NCBI GenBank assembly: GCA_030616195.1
Contig: JAUWXW010000063.1
Location: 1-7,897, forward strand
Length of the DNA stretch: 7,897 nucleotides
Direction of reading: 5' to 3'
DNA from: Chloroflexota bacterium
GTDB lineage: Bacteria > Chloroflexota > Dehalococcoidia > RBG-13-53-26
Under the pieces are notes generated by a model. It ran no database searches, was not told the DNA's origin, and saw nothing but the letters and a program-made list of their open reading frames with translations. The position numbers and the translations under genes were made by a program. Positions 6,434-7,897 of this stretch are shown in pieces (the stretch's first letter is position 1; the number at the start of each line of letters is the position of its first letter).

Positions 6434-6462
6434 ATTCTATTGCCCCGACGGACATTTGTCAA
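6434..6462 (-). promoter_or_regulatory. Near-consensus sigma70-type promoter of the permease gene
   Basis: The minus strand shows a perfect TTGACA (-35, bases 6462-6457), a 17 bp spacer and TAGAAT (-10, bases 6439-6434, 5 of 6). The predicted start lies near 6427, giving a leader of about 43 bases before the ATG at 6384. This is the strongest promoter-like match I found in the window and suggests that the permease is expressed independently of the NuoF/HoxU-like genes upstream. Confidence 0.7.
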
Positions 6463-6547
6463 CCAGGATTGGGTTGCATAGTGAAGAGGGTGTCCTGCAT
6501 TCTACGGTAGTCAGCCATGGTTTCAGTTGAGGTCTGGAATGTCCACG

Positions 6548-6608
6548 CATAGGGCAGGGGCTCTGGCCCCTGCCCTAGAGGGCGGGTGTCGGAGCACCCG
6601 CCCCTATG
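6548..6608. repeat. G+C-rich double-hairpin element with outer inverted repeat
   Basis: Two adjacent perfect hairpins are enclosed by CATAGGG (6548-6554) and CCCTATG (6602-6608). Hairpin 1 has an 11 bp stem, AGGGCAGGGGC (6551-6561) with its complement at 6566-6576 and a four-base loop TCTG. Hairpin 2 has a 9 bp stem, GGGCGGGTG (6580-6588) with its complement at 6595-6603 and a six-base loop. Neither stem is followed by a T-run on either strand, so an intrinsic terminator is not supported, although it could hinder read-through. The layout resembles a small dispersed palindromic repeat. It lies between the permease promoter and the tRNA promoter; the rest of 6463-6612 shows nothing else that I can support. 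Confidence 0.7.
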
Positions 6609-6612
6609 GCTC

Positions 6613-6641
6613 TTGTTAAATCATTCCTGAGTGGGTATTAT
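6613..6641 (+). promoter_or_regulatory. Sigma70-type promoter of tRNA-Arg
   Basis: TTGTTA (6613-6618, 4 of 6), a 17 bp spacer and TATTAT (6636-6641, 5 of 6) lie directly upstream of the tRNA. The predicted start near 6648 leaves only about six leader bases before the mature 5' end at 6654, typical of a single tRNA unit. Predicted from sequence only. Confidence 0.6.
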
Positions 6642-6653
6642 TACAGGTGGCAT

Positions 6654-6729
6654 GCCCCTGTAGCTCAGACGGATAGAGCACCAGCCTCCGGAGCTGGGTG
6701 CGGGCGTTCGAGTCGCCCCAGGGGCGCCA
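6654..6729 (+). tRNA. tRNA-Arg (anticodon CCG), 3' CCA encoded
   Basis: A complete cloverleaf can be folded by hand. The acceptor stem GCCCCTG (6654-6660) pairs perfectly with CAGGGGC (6719-6725). The D stem is GCTC/GAGC (6663-6666 and 6676-6679). The anticodon stem CCAGC/GCTGG (6681-6685 and 6693-6697) encloses the loop CTCCGGA, giving anticodon CCG at 6688-6690, which reads arginine codon CGG. The variable loop is four bases, and the T stem GGGCG/CGCCC (6702-6706 and 6714-6718) encloses TTCGAGT. The discriminator is G6726 and the CCA at 6727-6729 is encoded. The CCA is immediately followed by the stop codon of the HoxU-like gene on the other strand, with no spacer. Confidence 0.96.
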
Positions 6730-7458
6730 TCACTTACAATTGGGGCAGATATCAAAGAAGTCTTCCGGTAGGTTCAGCTTCTCTCTAATGTATTCAAGCT
6801 GCTTTTCAGGTGCAAAGTAATTTCGGCACACTTGGCACTTCTTCAACCTGAAGCTTACATCCCAATTATGTATCGTCCTGGTGTCACCTACGTCTTCCAT
6901 CTTTATGCACTTGGTAGGGCAGATGTAGACGCAGGAGCCGCAGCCTATGCAATCCGACGCTGTCTCCAGGAAAGGCGAAGCTACTTCTCGATTCACCCCC
7001 CGGTTGACCAGGCTGATGGCACTGGTGCCTACTACTTCCCCACAGGCTCGAACACACAAGCCGCACAGGATACATTCGTTGTCTTCCAGATACTCCGGCC
7101 TAAAGGAGGTTTTTTCCACGCCCATCTTTCTGGCCAAATCCTGTATCACCTTAACTCCAGAACATCTGGCCAGCAGTAGCTCCATCAGCATCTTGCGGTT
7201 GGCTGTTACTTGCTCAGTGGCTGTCTTGACTACCAGACCTTCCTCGACAGGGTAGAGGCATGACGTTACCAATCTGGAGCGGCCGTTTTTGGTTATCTCT
7301 ACCAGGCAGAGCCGACACGCTCCGTAGGGCTCCACTCCCTCATTGTAGCAAAGGGCGGGTATATCAATGCCGTTGTCCCTGGCTACCTCCAGTATCGTTC
7401 TTTCCTCTTCTGCTTGAATTTCTCGATCATCAATGGTTAAGGTGACCATGTCTTTCAT
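6730..7458 (-). CDS. NuoG/HoxU-like iron-sulfur electron-transfer subunit
   Basis: A 242-residue soluble electron-transfer protein of the NuoG N-terminal / HoxU type. The N-terminal ferredoxin fold carries a [2Fe-2S] site from C37, C48, C51 and C67 (C-x10-C-x2-C-x15-C). Two [4Fe-4S] motifs follow: C129, C132, C135, C139 and C170, C173, C176, C180. Between them, where NuoG and HoxU usually carry a His-Cys3 cluster (N5), the sequence [20 protein letters not shown] (95-113) keeps a single cysteine, C99, so that cluster is probably absent. The C-terminus has an extra pair, C208/C211 and C238/C241, that looks like a zinc ribbon or a further metal site. The ATG at 7458 overlaps the upstream NuoF-like stop (ATGA), so the two are translationally coupled and surely partners. 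It probably passes electrons between the NuoF-like flavoprotein and an oxidoreductase that lies outside the window. Confidence 0.9.
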   Translation of the reverse strand: MKDMVTLTIDDREIQAEEERTILEVARDNGIDIPALCYNEGVEPYGACRLCLVEITKNGRSRLVTSCLYPVEEGLVVKTATEQVTANRKMLMELLLARCSGVKVIQDLARKMGVEKTSFRPEYLEDNECILCGLCVRACGEVVGTSAISLVNRGVNREVASPFLETASDCIGCGSCVYICPTKCIKMEDVGDTRTIHNWDVSFRLKKCQVCRNYFAPEKQLEYIREKLNLPEDFFDICPNCK

Positions 7459-7897
7459 TTCACCCCTACAGCTCCCAGGTTACAGGCGTCGGCGCAAGTC
7501 CCACACTTGATGCACAGGTCCTGGTTTAAGATGACTGGCTTTTTCTTAGCCACAAAGGTTATGGCCTGGGTGGGGCATGGTTCGACGCATAGACCACATC
7601 CAGGACATTTCTCGTCGATGATGTAGTAGGTAATTAACTCTTTGCACACTCCTGCCGGACAGCGTTGCTCTCTAATATGTGCCTCATACTCGTCTCTGAA
7701 GTAGCGCAGGGTGGTCAGAACAGGGTTGGCAGCCGTGCTTCCCAGGGCGCATAACGAGGTATCTTTGAGTGTGGCAGACAGCCGTTCCAGCAACTCAATA
7801 TCCTCCTCTGTTCCCCTTCCCGTAGTGATGTCGGTAAGGATCTGCAGCATCCGCTTCAGGCCTTCGCGGCAGGGAAGGCACTTGCCACAGGATTCCT
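7455..7897 (-). CDS. NuoF/HoxF-like NAD(P)H-oxidoreductase subunit, C-terminal part (5' end beyond the window)
   Basis: The frame is open to the right edge, so only 146 residues are visible. The first residues are [12 protein letters not shown], the NuoF signature that binds the [4Fe-4S] N3 cluster through C3, C6, C9 and, 39 residues later, C49 in [12 protein letters not shown]. The missing part should carry the FMN and NAD(H) sites. The tail has CPAGVC (79-84) and then a two-cluster ferredoxin domain: [12 protein letters not shown] (C97, C100, C103, C107) and [12 protein letters not shown] (C128, C131, C134, C138). This C-terminal ferredoxin is typical of soluble HndC/HymB/HydB-type flavoproteins of NAD(P)-linked hydrogenases, formate dehydrogenases and electron-bifurcating complexes, and not of classical complex I NuoF. 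A methionine at 7850 is internal, not the start. The stop overlaps the HoxU-like ATG. Family is secure; the enzyme complex is not identifiable here. Confidence 0.93.
   Translation of the reverse strand, partial: ESCGKCLPCREGLKRMLQILTDITTGRGTEEDIELLERLSATLKDTSLCALGSTAANPVLTTLRYFRDEYEAHIREQRCPAGVCKELITYYIIDEKCPGCGLCVEPCPTQAITFVAKKKPVILNQDLCIKCGTCADACNLGAVGVK

Noticed and set aside
6548..6608. Intrinsic terminator for the HoxU-like gene or the permease region
   Set aside because: Stems are strong but no T-run follows on either strand, and the element lies beyond the antisense tRNA.
6606..6788. Plus-strand 60-codon open frame across the tRNA
   Set aside because: It runs through the tRNA-Arg gene and the antisense of the HoxU-like gene; the peptide is a translated tRNA with no coding support.

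Overview
The window looks like a chromosomal segment from an uncultured, probably anaerobic, free-living bacterium of middling G+C (about 50% by eye). The gene mix is a NuoF/NuoG-like diaphorase pair, an APC permease with a UspA protein and two RCK/TrkA nucleotide-binding proteins, and a prenyltransferase-like alpha/alpha-toroid protein beside a TylF-type methyltransferase. This would suit Chloroflexota (for example Dehalococcoidia) or a neighbouring lineage, but that placement is an inference with low confidence. No phage, plasmid, transposase or CRISPR signal is visible.

Layout. Bases 2-1238 (+): the 3' part of a squalene-cyclase/prenyltransferase-fold gene overlaps a class I SAM methyltransferase gene (TylF/Methyltransf_24 type). 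Bases 1263-4536 (-): a compact gene run that reads, in transcription order, uspA-like, a short TrkA-N protein, a full-length TrkA-N/TrkA-C protein, prephenate dehydratase (pheA), then after a 111 bp gap a Methyltransf_11-type methyltransferase. A good sigma70-type promoter lies just upstream of the uspA-like gene. Bases 4537-4875: non-coding, holding that promoter and a 149 bp A-rich inverted-repeat element phased at 7 bp. Bases 4876-6384 (-): a 12-helix APC-superfamily permease with its own near-consensus promoter and a small palindrome at the predicted transcription start. Bases 6385-6653: non-coding, holding the permease promoter, a 61 bp G+C-rich double hairpin, and a promoter for the tRNA. 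Bases 6654-6729 (+): tRNA-Arg(CCG) with encoded CCA. Bases 6730-7897 (-): a NuoG/HoxU-like iron-sulfur protein and the C-terminal part of a NuoF/HoxF-like flavoprotein, translationally overlapped and running off the right edge.

How the parts may work together. NuoF-like and HoxU-like proteins normally form the NAD(P)H-oxidising or -reducing electron-transfer arm of a hydrogenase, formate dehydrogenase or complex-I-type enzyme; the catalytic partner is not in view and does not follow downstream. The permease, UspA-like protein and two RCK proteins look like a transporter with its cytoplasmic regulators: RCK proteins sense NAD(H) or small ligands and gate cation channels and transporters. PheA shares the transcript and makes phenylpyruvate for phenylalanine synthesis. 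The two methyltransferases and the toroid protein have unknown substrates.
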